Made by a program: the position numbers and the translations under genes. DNA of 64,000 nucleotides from Candidatus Nitrotoga sp. SPKER. Lineage in GTDB: Bacteria; Pseudomonadota; Gammaproteobacteria; Burkholderiales; Gallionellaceae. Positions 47,219 through 56,745 of the stretch are shown here, piece after piece. The stretch covers positions 62,001 through 126,000 of the forward strand of contig QFXG01000017.1 in NCBI GenBank assembly GCA_003402285.1, read 5' to 3'. Numbering within the stretch: the stretch's first letter is position 1; each line of letters begins with the position of its first letter. Below the pieces are notes generated by a model that saw nothing but the letters and a program-made list of their open reading frames with translations, made no database searches and was not told the origin of the DNA.

Positions 47219-48451
47219 ATGGATAACTTCCAGATATATGAATTTACGCCGTTGTGGCTGACAATAGACCGCATTGGTCCATTTCAGACCCAACCGGAAG
47301 AAATAAACTTCACCGATAATAATGGCGAGTCTTGCAATTTCTTTATGCTCCATTCCAAAAATGGTCGAGGTAAAACGACGATTTTAGAATTGATCCAAGC
47401 TTTAATGGAAATGATAGGCTTTACCAAGCCTCAGGATTTAGCCACAGCTCATAGTCGCCGTAGCGACTCACCGTTTAATCTGGAAAGTCTGAACCGTGGC
47501 TCAGGGCGGGCGCAATTAGATTTTCGTATTCACTACAGTGAAGATGGACATGAACGAGTTGCAGTGCTATCACTGTTTGCTGGCCAGTTGGAGGTGACAA
47601 ATAGCTTGCGTCAGTGGGATGAAGAAGCGCTGAGCAAAATGGGTGCACAACAGTGGCACCGTTTTGGTTTTTGTCGCGATGAAACAGACATTTGGTCGAC
47701 AAGCGGTTTGCATGACAAATGGATTGCAAACTTTATTTCAGGTATAGATGAAGCCACGGGTGAAAAAATTGGTGGCTTTGAAGAAAGCATACTGGACTGG
47801 CCTACAGTCATTTATTTTTCAGCCTATCGTAATATTGTGCGAGTTAATCCAGATCAACATCGCGCTATTGTTCCCCCTTTGGACTGGAATTACGCCCCGT
47901 CTTACTCCTTTGGTGCAGAAAGCGGTGATTGGCGTGACTCGCTCGACAACTTGCTGGTTTGGCTGAAATGGCTTGATGACGGACGGTTTGATCGCGCGGT
48001 AAAATTAGTGAATGAGCGAGTTTTTACTGATACGTGTACCGCAATTAAGGATGTTCGCAAAGATCCGCATGAGGTTGAAGTTGTGAGCAATGAAAAGTTG
48101 CATCGACTCGACACACTCAGTAACGGGGAAAAAAGTCTGGTGCAATTGTTTGTACGCCTTGGCGCATATATGACACGCAACACAATTCTGTTGATTGACG
48201 AACCTGAAGCGCATTTACACGAAGATTGGCAGCAACGACTTCTGTCACGGCTGAAAAAAATGGCACAGGAACAGTTTCCTGGATTGACAATTATTTTAGC
48301 TACCCATTCATCAAAAATGATGACTACTCTTGCCTTAGAGAAGGAAGAAGATAATCTGCGCAAAGGCTGTAATTTGTCTGATAGCGTAGAGGTAAAAGCA
48401 AATTTCCCTCGACCCAAGGAGAGAGTTTTCAGTAGACCTGAAGAACGTTAA
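47219..48451 (+). CDS. AAA family ATPase (SMC/RecF/OLD-like), stand-alone
   Basis: 410 residues of the ABC-type AAA class. Walker A is HSKNGRGKTTILELI (K52, T53), with the first Gly of the usual pattern replaced by Ser; a signature motif LSNGEKSLVQL is at about 300-310; Walker B is ILLIDEPEAHLH (D327, E328); the switch histidine is in ATHSS (H363). There is no room for a long coiled coil, and no TOPRIM nuclease domain. Relatives often take part in phage defence together with a nuclease, but no partner gene is adjacent. The protein may act alone or be left over from a system. Confidence 0.75.
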   Translation: MDNFQIYEFTPLWLTIDRIGPFQTQPEEINFTDNNGESCNFFMLHSKNGRGKTTILELIQALMEMIGFTKPQDLATAHSRRSDSPFNLESLNRGSGRAQLDFRIHYSEDGHERVAVLSLFAGQLEVTNSLRQWDEEALSKMGAQQWHRFGFCRDETDIWSTSGLHDKWIANFISGIDEATGEKIGGFEESILDWPTVIYFSAYRNIVRVNPDQHRAIVPPLDWNYAPSYSFGAESGDWRDSLDNLLVWLKWLDDGRFDRAVKLVNERVFTDTCTAIKDVRKDPHEVEVVSNEKLHRLDTLSNGEKSLVQLFVRLGAYMTRNTILLIDEPEAHLHEDWQQRLLSRLKKMAQEQFPGLTIILATHSSKMMTTLALEKEEDNLRKGCNLSDSVEVKANFPRPKERVFSRPEER

Positions 48452-48512
48452 TTGGATTTCAAGCCAGTTTAGTGGTGGTTATGAAGAAGTAAAGCCTTTT
48501 CGCAAAATTAGT

Positions 48513-48544
48513 TAATCGAGAACCTTGTTTGGGCTTCTCGATTA
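48513..48544. terminator. Hairpin between AAA ATPase and rho
   Basis: A 10-bp perfect stem TAATCGAGAA (48513-48522) with 48535-48544 around a 12-base loop, in the gap between the convergent ATPase and rho genes. A short T-rich stretch follows on the minus strand only after several bases, so a bidirectional terminator role is likely but not clear-cut. Confidence 0.45.
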
Positions 48545-48595
48545 TGCGGGGTCGCAAGAGAGCAATATTAATTTTTGGATTAAGTTCTTGAAATT

Positions 48596-49852
48596 TTAGC
48601 GGCGCATTGAATCAAAAAAATCAGCGTTGTTCTTAGTCGCTTTAATTTTATCCAGTAGAAATTCCATTGATTCCAATTCATCCATTGGATAGAGTAATTT
48701 ACGCAGTACCCAAATTTTGGGCAAAAGATCCGATTTAATCAGCAATTCTTCCCTGCGTGTACCGGAACGATTGATGTTGATGGCCGGATAGATACGTTTC
48801 TCTGCCATGCGTCGGTCAAGATGAATTTCCATATTGCCGGTGCCCTTGAATTCTTCGTAAATCACATCGTCCATGCGAGAACCGGTATCTACTAGCGCCG
48901 TGGCGATAATAGTAAGAGAGCCGCCTTCTTCAACGTTGCGAGCCGCGCCGAAAAAACGTTTGGGACGCTGTAGTGCATTCGCATCAACCCCACCAGTAAG
49001 CACTTTTCCGGAAGATGGCACAACTGTGTTGTATGCACGCGCTAGCCGAGTGATGGAATCCAGAAGAATGACCACATCTTTCTTATGCTCAACCAGGCGC
49101 TTGGCTTTTTCCAGCACCATTTCGGCGACCTGAACGTGGCGTGTAGCAGGCTCGTCAAAAGTAGAGGCGACCACTTCACCGCGCACGCTGCGACTCATTT
49201 CGGTGACTTCTTCGGGACGTTCGTCGATCAGCAGAACAATCAGATGTGCGTCAGGGTTGTTTGCTGCGATGGAATGGGCGATATGTTGCAACATCACGGT
49301 CTTGCCAGATTTTGGCGAGGCTACCAGTAATCCACGTTGACCTTTACCAATGGGAGCGACGATATCAATAATGCGACCCGTAACGTTTTCCTCGGCGCGG
49401 ATATCTCGCTCCAATGTCATTTGCTTAGTTGGGAATAGGGGTGTCAAGTTTTCAAACAGTATCTTATTTTTTGTATTTTCCGGAGCCTCGGAATTAACCC
49501 TGTCTACCTTTACTAAAGCAACGTAACGTTCCCCTTCTTTGGGGGTGCGGATCTCTCCCTCAATCGAATCTCCGGTATGCAGATTAAAACGACGTATCTG
49601 ACTTGGACTAACGTAAATATCATCAGGTCCCGCCAAATAAGAAATGTCCGGCGAGCGGAGAAAGCCAAATCCGTCGGGTAATACCTCTAGCGTACCTTCG
49701 CCGAAAATGCTCTCGCCCTTTTTTGCTTGATTTTTAAGTAAAGCGAAAATCAGGTCTTGCTTGCGCATGCGGTTGGCATTGTCAATTTGGTTTGTTGTTG
49801 CCATGCCCACCAGTTCGGTGATGTGTTTGGTTTTTAGGTCAGATAAATGCAT
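48596..49852 (-). CDS. rho: Transcription termination factor Rho
   Basis: Hexameric RNA helicase, 418 residues. An N-terminal RNA-binding domain ([29 protein letters not shown] and [18 protein letters not shown]) is followed by the ATPase with P-loop [11 protein letters not shown], the [13 protein letters not shown] segment and the Q-loop [13 protein letters not shown]. Highly conserved throughout. trxA lies upstream on the same strand, as in many proteobacteria. Confidence 0.98.
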   Translation of the reverse strand: MHLSDLKTKHITELVGMATTNQIDNANRMRKQDLIFALLKNQAKKGESIFGEGTLEVLPDGFGFLRSPDISYLAGPDDIYVSPSQIRRFNLHTGDSIEGEIRTPKEGERYVALVKVDRVNSEAPENTKNKILFENLTPLFPTKQMTLERDIRAEENVTGRIIDIVAPIGKGQRGLLVASPKSGKTVMLQHIAHSIAANNPDAHLIVLLIDERPEEVTEMSRSVRGEVVASTFDEPATRHVQVAEMVLEKAKRLVEHKKDVVILLDSITRLARAYNTVVPSSGKVLTGGVDANALQRPKRFFGAARNVEEGGSLTIIATALVDTGSRMDDVIYEEFKGTGNMEIHLDRRMAEKRIYPAININRSGTRREELLIKSDLLPKIWVLRKLLYPMDELESMEFLLDKIKATKNNADFFDSMRR

Positions 49853-50008
49853 ATAGGATGGGGGTGATATTACGAAGTTTAGGGAGCCTGCTTAGGGAGG
49901 TGTTACGGTTTGCGCGGGGATGCCGCGTACATGAACTATTTTGAGTGTCAGGATTTTTGAGTATGGTGCAGAAGGATCTAACGAAATTACGAAATAAGTC
50001 TAAATCAT

Positions 50009-50335
50009 TTAGATATGGCTGTCAATAAATGCGGTGAGCTGCGATTTAGATAGCGCGCCGACTTTGGTCGCTTCAATATTTCCGTTTTTAAACAGCATGA
50101 GTGTGGGAATGCCGCGGACGCCGTATTTCTGCGGAGTTTGCTGGTTCTCATCTACATTCATTTTGGCAATGGTGATGCGTCCGGCATATTCCTTCGCAAT
50201 CTCTTCCAGAATTGGAGCGATACTGCGGCATGGCCCGCACCATTCTGCCCAATAGTCTACCAGCACTGGTAACGGCGCTTGCAACACATCGGCAGCAAAG
50301 GTTGGATCAGTAACATAATGGATGTGCTCACTCAT
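50009..50335 (-). CDS. trxA: Thioredoxin 1
   Basis: 108 residues, single thioredoxin domain with the redox motif WCGPC (about 32-36) and the cis-proline segment [10 protein letters not shown]. Cytoplasmic disulfide reductase. Its place upstream of rho on the same strand is a conserved pair. Confidence 0.97.
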   Translation of the reverse strand: MSEHIHYVTDPTFAADVLQAPLPVLVDYWAEWCGPCRSIAPILEEIAKEYAGRITIAKMNVDENQQTPQKYGVRGIPTLMLFKNGNIEATKVGALSKSQLTAFIDSHI

Positions 50336-50802
50336 GATCGATATCGCTTTATAATTATTAAGTTAGGGGTGAAATTTATTTAATGTGAAGCTGAGTGAAG
50401 GTGCGCTACAGGACTTAAGAATGTATCGTAACTAAAAAAAGGCAAGATGTGAAGTGCTTGCGTATTATTTTGTGCATAATTTATTACATGTCTGTCCATT
50501 AGCACTACAAGGATACTACCTACAGGATGCTTGATATCGTTTATCCATTGTGGGAGTGCCTGTTGAGTGAAAGATAAACTCATTGTAGATATTGCTTAAA
50601 GATATTTTAGAAAATTGCCAGAACCGCTGTTTAAATCGGGGACACTAATTGTCGTGCTAAATTCTATGGCAGTCGTGGCTTTCAGTGATTCATTCCTTCA
50701 TTTAACCGGACACTATCAATTAAAATTAAATATAATGAAATGTTGTTTTTAATTTTTAGATAGCCAGAGTTGGATGCATGAATTTATTTGAGGAGCATGA
50801 TT
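50336..50802. other. Intergenic region between trxA and the DUF1566 gene
   Basis: 467 bases holding the trxA promoter and leader. A 67-codon minus-strand frame (50380-50583) has no ribosome binding site or recognised domain, so I leave it uncalled. No other feature is evident. Confidence 0.45.
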
Positions 50803-51294
50803 ATGGAACCCGTTACCCCCCTGCCGCTAGCAGATGTAGTGGCTGAGTTAAACGACCCGGGGGCGCAAGCCCAGACCCGATATGTAATCTCGACGGACGG
50901 TAATGAAGTCACTGATAGCGTTACTGGTCTGATCTGGCGGCGCTGTGCAGAAGGCATGAAGATGACAGCCAATGGCTGTCATGGGAACGCAACTGCTTAT
51001 AGCTCGGATCAGGCTCAGAGCTGGGCTAAAAACGAAGCCTTAACCAGTGGCAAACCCTGGCGCCTCCCCAATTTAAAGGAGCTATCGAGCATTGTCGATT
51101 CCAGCCGCTGTAACCCCGCGATTGATACAGATGCATTTCCGGGAACACCAGGATCTCCTTTCTGGTCGGCTCCGCCCGTGGCTGGTGAGCCTTCTTATGC
51201 TTGGGGAGTTAATTTCGATTATGGTTACGTGGATTACGGCTCGGAGCATAACAGTGCGGGTTATCGGGTGCGTTTAGTGCGCTCCGGTGAATAA
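50803..51294 (+). CDS. DUF1566 (Lcl-type) domain protein
   Basis: 163 residues from ATG 50803, chosen because AGGAG lies 7 bases upstream. The domain marks are VTDSVTGLIWRRCAEGM (about 35-51), WRLPNLKELSSIVD and PFWSAPP, then a C-terminal YRVRLVRSG. Many such proteins are exported, but no signal peptide is seen here: the N-terminus MEPVTPLPLADVVAEL is acidic and a stop codon (50779) bars a longer frame. Function unknown. Confidence 0.75.
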   Translation: MEPVTPLPLADVVAELNDPGAQAQTRYVISTDGNEVTDSVTGLIWRRCAEGMKMTANGCHGNATAYSSDQAQSWAKNEALTSGKPWRLPNLKELSSIVDSSRCNPAIDTDAFPGTPGSPFWSAPPVAGEPSYAWGVNFDYGYVDYGSEHNSAGYRVRLVRSGE

Positions 51295-51438
51295 TTTAGC
51301 ACTTGGCGATTTGGGCATTCAAGGTCAGTCAACACTACCACCGAATACCCATGTGCTGCACTTCGTTTTCAAAGCTGCATACCAGCAATGTTTGTGACCT
51401 TGGAATTGGTTTCGTTAAATTCTATTTGATCATGATGT

Positions 51439-52350
51439 TTAAACCGTAATAATTTTCTCTAATACATGCACCATGTCTTGGTGCCAATCTGGGAGAGTTA
51501 AATTAAACGTTTTTCGCAGTTTTCCACTATCAAGCCTGGAATTGGACGGACGTGGTGCAGGCAATGGATAATTGATGCTCGGAATTGCTTCAATTGCACT
51601 CGATTTTAACCGTAACTCGATTCCTGCTTTTTCAGCATAAACAATGACGTATTTGGCATACTCGTACCAAGTTGTTTCACCGGCAGCAACCAAATGATAG
51701 ATGCCATAGGGAAAACTTTCTCGATTTACTTCGTTCCAGTACTGAGCAATAACCTGGGCGGTAACATCCGCAATTAAATGCGCTGACGTTGGCGCACCAT
51801 GCTGATCAGCTATTACATTTAGTGATTCACGCTCTTTCGCAAGCCGAAGAATCGTCTTGGCGAAATTTCCACCGTGTGCGCCGAATACCCAACTGGTACG
51901 GAAAATCAAATTGCGGCAACTCGTTGCGGCAATTCCATTCTCGCCCGCAAGTTTGCTGGTACCATAAACCGATTGAGGATTTGGGATGTCGTCTTCACCA
52001 TACCACCCGGGTTGCGTACCATCGAACACATAGTCGGTCGAATAATGCACGAGCAGTGCGCCTATAGAAGCCGCCTCTTCTGCAAGCACACTGGGTAGGG
52101 TGGCATTAATCAGGTAAGCAATCTGTGGTTCGCTTTCGGCTTTATCTACTGCGGTGTAAGCCGAAGCATTCACAATAATATCGGGTCGCAACTGATGTAC
52201 GATTTCTCTTACTTGCGATAACTCAGTTAAATCGCAATCTTGTCGGCTGAAGGCATGTAGCAAGCCAAACGGTGACAATGCTCTTTGCAATTCGAAGCCA
52301 ACTTGGCCATTCTTGCCAAATAGCAAAATAACAGGTTTCTGCAATATCAT
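51439..52350 (-). CDS. rmlD: dTDP-4-dehydrorhamnose reductase
   Basis: 303-residue SDR performing the last step of dTDP-L-rhamnose synthesis with NAD(P)H. VILLFGKNGQVGFELQRALS is the nucleotide-binding start; VNASAYTAVDKAE, STDYVFDGTQ and YGTSKLAGE (catalytic YxxxK) are typical. It is the missing member of the rml set at 18.7-21.2 kb, about 30 kb away. Confidence 0.95.
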   Translation of the reverse strand: MILQKPVILLFGKNGQVGFELQRALSPFGLLHAFSRQDCDLTELSQVREIVHQLRPDIIVNASAYTAVDKAESEPQIAYLINATLPSVLAEEAASIGALLVHYSTDYVFDGTQPGWYGEDDIPNPQSVYGTSKLAGENGIAATSCRNLIFRTSWVFGAHGGNFAKTILRLAKERESLNVIADQHGAPTSAHLIADVTAQVIAQYWNEVNRESFPYGIYHLVAAGETTWYEYAKYVIVYAEKAGIELRLKSSAIEAIPSINYPLPAPRPSNSRLDSGKLRKTFNLTLPDWHQDMVHVLEKIITV

Positions 52351-52391
52351 TAATTAGTCCTAGCTATTGAGTGATTAAGTTAGCGAAACAA

Positions 52392-52598
52392 TCAATCATA
52401 GATTTTCTCTAATTCGAGTGCTTCTCGAATAGAATTAATGTGATCGGTAAGTATTTGTTCCGGGCAAATGGAAAAATCGACACAAAAATTATCAGCATCT
52501 GCAATGCTAATCCCTTTCAATACAGAAGGGTGGGATGCATTTCCTATTTGTTTTTGTACAAATAATTTAGCTGCAAACTTAAGAAAAATTGATGAGCG
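52392..52598 (-). pseudogene. Fragment of an unknown gene (3' end only)
   Basis: A coding-like open stretch of 68 codons ends at TGA 52392-52394 and is bounded upstream by a stop at 52599-52601, with no ATG. It reads KFAAKLFVQKQIGNASHPSV and later FCVDFSICPEQILTDHINSI. Composition looks like a real protein, not a shadow. I do not recognise the family. It lies between rmlD and the thioredoxin-fold gene and is best explained as the remnant of a gene cut at its 5' side. Confidence 0.4.
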
Positions 52599-52642
52599 TC
52601 AGTTCAAGAAATGAAGGGTAATTCAGCTGAATGGATTCAGGT

Positions 52643-53200
52643 TTATGTTTCGTTTTTCCATTTAATGGAACAACCCATGCTGGCGATCTGCTCTAGCGGT
52701 CCCTTGCCAGTTTGCGCCACTTGCACCATGGCGTTAAACAAATCACGTGGTACATCCGGCATGGCCTCTTTGCGTGATGCATCCAGTCGACCACGGTATT
52801 GCAGTTCCAATTGAGCATTAAATCCGAAGAAATCTGGCGTGCAAACCGCTCTGTAATCCTTGGCAGTTTGCTGTGTCTCATCCCATACATAAGGGAATGG
52901 ATAAGCGTATTGCTGGGCTATTTTTTGCATATTCTCAAATGAGTCTTCGGCATATTCTGCAGAGTCATTCGACATGACAGCGATGCTGTTAATGCCATAT
53001 TGCAGCAGTTCGCGTGTATCCCGCACAATGCGATCACGGATGGATTTCACATAGGGACAATGGTTGCAAATGAACATTACCAATAATCCATTCTTGCCAC
53101 ATGTGTTTTTGGAGGTATAACGTTTCCCATCTATACCCCGCAAGTTAAATTCCTGAGCCTTCCAGCCAAAATCGCAAACTGGCGGTTGTAAACTTACCAT
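52643..53200 (-). CDS. Thioredoxin-fold protein (AhpC/TSA-like redoxin)
   Basis: 185 residues with the redox-like site FICNHCPYVKSI (CxxC, about 44-55), DFGWKAQEFNLRGIDGKRYT at the start and DSFENMQKIAQQYAYPFPYV followed by TPDFFGFN. This matches the thioredoxin-family proteins often labelled redoxin; cytoplasmic. Substrate is unknown; resistance to oxidants is a fair guess. An AGGAGAGA-like site precedes ATG 53200. Confidence 0.85.
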   Translation of the reverse strand: MVSLQPPVCDFGWKAQEFNLRGIDGKRYTSKNTCGKNGLLVMFICNHCPYVKSIRDRIVRDTRELLQYGINSIAVMSNDSAEYAEDSFENMQKIAQQYAYPFPYVWDETQQTAKDYRAVCTPDFFGFNAQLELQYRGRLDASRKEAMPDVPRDLFNAMVQVAQTGKGPLEQIASMGCSIKWKNET

Positions 53201-53515
53201 TCAATCTCTCCTTAATAATAATTTTCAGGGGCGTTTAAAATCTTAAGTGATAAACGCAATATGACGTTGTATAAAGTTTAAAGCGACTGGTATCAATAGC
53301 TCTGCGGATGACAGTAATCCTGTGCAATACTTTCTGAAGAAATGATTGCACCTGGATTTTGCGCGTATCTGATGTTTGATAACGTGCAAAATCAATAAAT
53401 TTATTGGGCAAGTATTTTAATACAGATTTTTAATAAATGCCGGTAGCACCAAAGACTAAGGAAAGTCATTTAATATTGAATAGTGACTATGCTGTGGGTG
53501 CTATCCATTTTTCTC
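53201..53515. other. Intergenic region, redoxin to secreted protein gene
   Basis: 315 bases between two minus-strand genes. AT-rich, no gene and no clear terminator or promoter recognised. Confidence 0.5.
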
Positions 53516-54532
53516 TCAGCGCTTAAGCGGTAGTTTGTCTATCTCCGGCTTGATTTTGTGTGAATCCGGAGCACGTAAGTATCGCAAACCGGTTGTGATC
53601 GCCTCGAGTTCAGAGCGTGCCCCGCTTCGTTGCATCGCCTCGTTGAGTACTGAGCCGAGATTGACTAGAGCGTTGGGCAGACGCGTGACGCGCCAGGTAA
53701 AGGTGTAATCGGCAAAACCGGCGCAGATCTGGCCGGGGCAGGGATCCAGTGTAATGGATTCGATCTGTTCATCACCGACGTTAGGCAGCGCGGCTTCGAG
53801 TTCCTGCGTGGAATAGTTAATCTGGGCGCGGCCAATAAAGTCGTTAAATCCACTCCCATCCGGGCAGCTCGCGGAGTAGGGGCCGGCATGACGGCCTGGT
53901 TCTGGCGTTTCTTGTCCGCCGACGCAAAATCCAGCCGGGAATCCGATGGAGTCTTGCTCCCATAGTTCGACCTGAAAACTCAATGGTGCTGGCTCGCCGG
54001 CCTTTTCGCACACGGATGACTCATCGAGCACAACGATACCGGGGCGGACCGCGACGATGCAACTCTTGGCGGGATCAAAGTTGTGGGTGTCGCCCGAATC
54101 GATGTTACCGACCTCCCTGGAGACAGTCCAACCTTTGGTATCGGTAGTCTCGACCACCACTTCGTCGCTACCCAACCAGTCGATGCCGGTTTCGTCCCGT
54201 GCTTTGAAGCGTATTGCCTCGATCTTGTAGCGCCGTTCGACCCATCTAATCGTGTCCCAGTTTATACTGCTCGATGCCTCTGTGACGACGATTGGGTGAT
54301 CCGTGTCTTCGGGCTGCGGCGATGTCGGGTGTGTCTGCGCAAAAGTATTGGCAGTACACCAAAACCCTGCCGCCAACCCAAAGCAAATCACCATGGAACG
54401 CTTGTAAGAAGTTATTGGAGATGCCTTTCTCGGTGAGACAGATCTCAGTAAGGCCGCAATTAACTGCGTAGATACAGTTCTGTGCGTTGCATGTTGTGCA
54501 AGAGGAAAGTGTTGAATATCTTTCTGTAACAT
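53516..54532 (-). CDS. Predicted exported protein of unknown function
   Basis: 338 residues from ATG 54532 (GGAGAT 4 bases upstream; the frame is open to 54589). A hydrophobic segment MVICFGLAAGFWCTANTFAQ (about 47-66) looks like a signal peptide ending near AQTH, with an unusually long N-region, so Met47 could be the true start. The mature part has several Cys (e.g. AKSCIVAVRPG, LDPCPGQICAGF) suited to disulfides in the periplasm. The gene is visibly GC-richer than its neighbours, hinting at acquisition. No domain recognised. Confidence 0.65.
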   Translation of the reverse strand: MLQKDIQHFPLAQHATHRTVSTQLIAALLRSVSPRKASPITSYKRSMVICFGLAAGFWCTANTFAQTHPTSPQPEDTDHPIVVTEASSSINWDTIRWVERRYKIEAIRFKARDETGIDWLGSDEVVVETTDTKGWTVSREVGNIDSGDTHNFDPAKSCIVAVRPGIVVLDESSVCEKAGEPAPLSFQVELWEQDSIGFPAGFCVGGQETPEPGRHAGPYSASCPDGSGFNDFIGRAQINYSTQELEAALPNVGDEQIESITLDPCPGQICAGFADYTFTWRVTRLPNALVNLGSVLNEAMQRSGARSELEAITTGLRYLRAPDSHKIKPEIDKLPLKR

Positions 54533-54609
54533 GTCATCTCCTTTTGTATTTGCTGCCCTGATGAGTCTGAAAATAAATTGAGTCTTCAAAGTTTAGCTTA
54601 CGTCCATCT

Positions 54610-55155
54610 TTACTCGAACTCGGCTGTGGGCAAACCGTCGATGCTGCGAGCGTTCTTCTCGCGCCGATAGGCAGAGAGATTCTCGATGCCTTTTGTCTCG
54701 ACCCAACGGTCGATAACATCGCGATCTTCGACAAACGGCATGATCGGCACGCCATACCCACAAGAATCGCTGATACGACTGACGTGAATCAGGATAATTG
54801 CTCGAGTACTCGGCTTTAAGTGCATCTTAGGAGCAAGCTCCTTCCACAGCGTCGTACCTGGCAAGACAGTCTCCCCCGTGCCGTGGAAGCGGACGATCTT
54901 TGGTGGCCCTTCAAATGCGCAGAACATCAGCACGATTCGCCCGTTATCTCTGATATGAGCGATGGTCTCGGCTCCGCTTCCTGTTAGATCGGCATAGGCG
55001 ACCGTTTGAGGAGTGAGAATTCTGAGAGAGTCCAGACCTTTTGGGGAACAGTTTATGTGACCAGCAGCTGAGGGTGCCGTTGCAACAAAGAACACGTGCT
55101 GTTTCTGAACCCACGATGTAAGTTCGGAGGTGATTTCGTTGTAGATTTTTCCCAT
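54610..55155 (-). CDS. Pyridoxamine 5'-phosphate oxidase-fold protein
   Basis: 181 residues. MGKIYNEITSELTSWVQKQH and VFFVATAPSAAGHINCSPKG, then VAYADLTGSGAETIAHI and GRIVLMFCAFEGPPKIVRF are the pattern of the split-barrel flavin-binding PNPOx-like family. Probably binds FMN or F420; not the vitamin B6 enzyme itself. Substrate unknown. Confidence 0.82.
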   Translation of the reverse strand: MGKIYNEITSELTSWVQKQHVFFVATAPSAAGHINCSPKGLDSLRILTPQTVAYADLTGSGAETIAHIRDNGRIVLMFCAFEGPPKIVRFHGTGETVLPGTTLWKELAPKMHLKPSTRAIILIHVSRISDSCGYGVPIMPFVEDRDVIDRWVETKGIENLSAYRREKNARSIDGLPTAEFE

Positions 55156-55254
55156 AAGATCCTTGTTGGCGTTTAAAGTTTAAATTAAAGGAGCGCACCG
55201 TTAGGTGCTCCACTTATTATCATAGGTTAGAGTTTGTGATTAGGCTTTATTTTA

Positions 55255-55608
55255 TCAATGAATTTTCAGTACGCGTACGTGAGCGTGGGTTCGTAAATAT
55301 CCGAATGTGAGTAAAGCTAATCCTGCCATTAGTGGGCCTGATCCGAAAATACCCACAACGCCCCACAGATTGCCAGCATCGGCTGGCAGGCACGCGGCCG
55401 CAATCTCGAGCATGGTTCCAATTACGAATGCGATCAAGCCGGGCACTACCGCGTTCAGCACATACTCAGGTATAGAAAGCGGAGTTTTGGGCTCACTGGT
55501 GCACGAATAAAGAACGTAGAAGATGGGTAAGGCTATGATCGAGATAATTAGGATGATCGAACTCACGTAAATCAGGTTGTACAGTAAGGGGGCGTTATTG
55601 TCCAACAC
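55255..55608 (-). CDS. Small membrane protein of unknown function
   Basis: 117 residues with three hydrophobic segments (about 10-35, 50-70 and 80-102) and a basic C-terminus LRTHAHVRVLKIH. No family recognised. It stands alone, about 100 bp downstream of the PNPOx-like start on the same strand. Intact frame but modest evidence. Confidence 0.5.
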   Translation of the reverse strand: MLDNNAPLLYNLIYVSSIILIISIIALPIFYVLYSCTSEPKTPLSIPEYVLNAVVPGLIAFVIGTMLEIAAACLPADAGNLWGVVGIFGSGPLMAGLALLTFGYLRTHAHVRVLKIH

Positions 55609-55669
55609 AGCGTGAAATCAAAGGGGTATGTCTTTGGGTGGTCGGTGTTGAATGGGTTGTTGGACATGG

Positions 55670-55960
55670 TTACATGATCTCATAGTGATGTACCCAGCAT
55701 GCAGCCATATGCTGTTCCATGACAGGTGGAATGACAGCACGAGTATAGTTGTCGCCGACAAATTTACGGAGTGCCGCCTCGTCTTGCCAGGTGGAGATCA
55801 TGATGAATTCGAGTGGACTGGAAATAACAGGACGACCAATGGATACAGATATAAGTCCCTGTTGAGATTTAACCAGGGGTAAGGAGACCTCATGGAATTT
55901 TTTCTCAAACTCGGTTTCATGGCCTGCATGAACCTGCGCGCGAAAAATACGTACGATCAT
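55670..55960 (-). CDS. Antibiotic biosynthesis monooxygenase (ABM) domain protein
   Basis: 96-residue dimeric alpha-beta barrel protein: MIVRIFRAQVHAGHETEFEK, a central QQGLISVSIGRP, and FIMISTWQDEAALRKFVGDN. The family includes quinol and heme-degrading monooxygenases and many without known reaction. The N-terminal start is well placed for the fold. Function is not assigned. Confidence 0.75.
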   Translation of the reverse strand: MIVRIFRAQVHAGHETEFEKKFHEVSLPLVKSQQGLISVSIGRPVISSPLEFIMISTWQDEAALRKFVGDNYTRAVIPPVMEQHMAACWVHHYEIM

Positions 55961-56208
55961 TTTATGTACTTTGATTAGGTCGAGGACAATGTAGAAAAAA
56001 GATCTTCACGATCGCATCGTGCCGTGAACCGCAACAAATATCAAGATCAAACAAACTGTGAAATTTCGGAGACGGGTTGGGCGCTACAAATACATTGACA
56101 CCAGCATCCAGTTTTTTGTCGTTGACCTGCAAACGCAATTTTTACCCGGCACTTTCGAATATGCCATGAACCACTTAGTCGATCGTTGTGTAATTAGTTG
56201 TGACACTG

Positions 56209-56745
56209 CTAAAAACTTGAACCTGGGAGTTTTAAAAATTCAATTTCTTCAGGGCTGGATTCACGGCCTAAAATAGCATTTCTATGGGGATATCTGCCGA
56301 AACGATCAATGATTACTTTATGCTTAAGCTCATATTCGTAGTTATGTAGAGCTGCAAATTCACGATATAAGATTTCGGCAACTTCGTGAATGACCTTCGA
56401 CTCACTGTGCATATAGGGGAGTAATAGAAATCCACATTCTGTTTGGCTTAATACATTTGGTACGTTCGCTTCAACAGCCTCTTGAGCTAAAACCAATGCC
56501 ACTGGATCATTGGAAAAAGCGCTTGGTGTATTTCGAAAAATATTTCTTGAAAACTGATCTAATAAAATGATCTCTGCAAGCCGCCCTTTTGGCTCTTTTC
56601 TCCAAGCGTATAGTTCGCCTTGAGCCGCTTGGTTAACAAGATTGGTAAATCTATCTTTAATTACATGATCAAAGCTTGCGTTTGCAACCCACCACATTGT
56701 TGGATCAATTTCTTCGAACCAAAATTTTAATACTTCATTAAACAT
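56209..56745 (-). CDS. DUF924 family protein
   Basis: 178 residues. The start VLKFWFEEIDPTMWW, the core GRLAEIILLDQFSRNIFRNT and the C-terminal DRFGRYPHRNAILGR are the signature of DUF924, a helical TPR-like family widespread in proteobacteria, with unknown role. Intact. Confidence 0.9.
   Translation of the reverse strand: MFNEVLKFWFEEIDPTMWWVANASFDHVIKDRFTNLVNQAAQGELYAWRKEPKGRLAEIILLDQFSRNIFRNTPSAFSNDPVALVLAQEAVEANVPNVLSQTECGFLLLPYMHSESKVIHEVAEILYREFAALHNYEYELKHKVIIDRFGRYPHRNAILGRESSPEEIEFLKLPGSSF

Noticed and set aside
50380-50583. 67-codon minus-strand frame upstream of trxA
   Set aside because: No ribosome binding site and no recognised domain; it lies where the trxA promoter should be.
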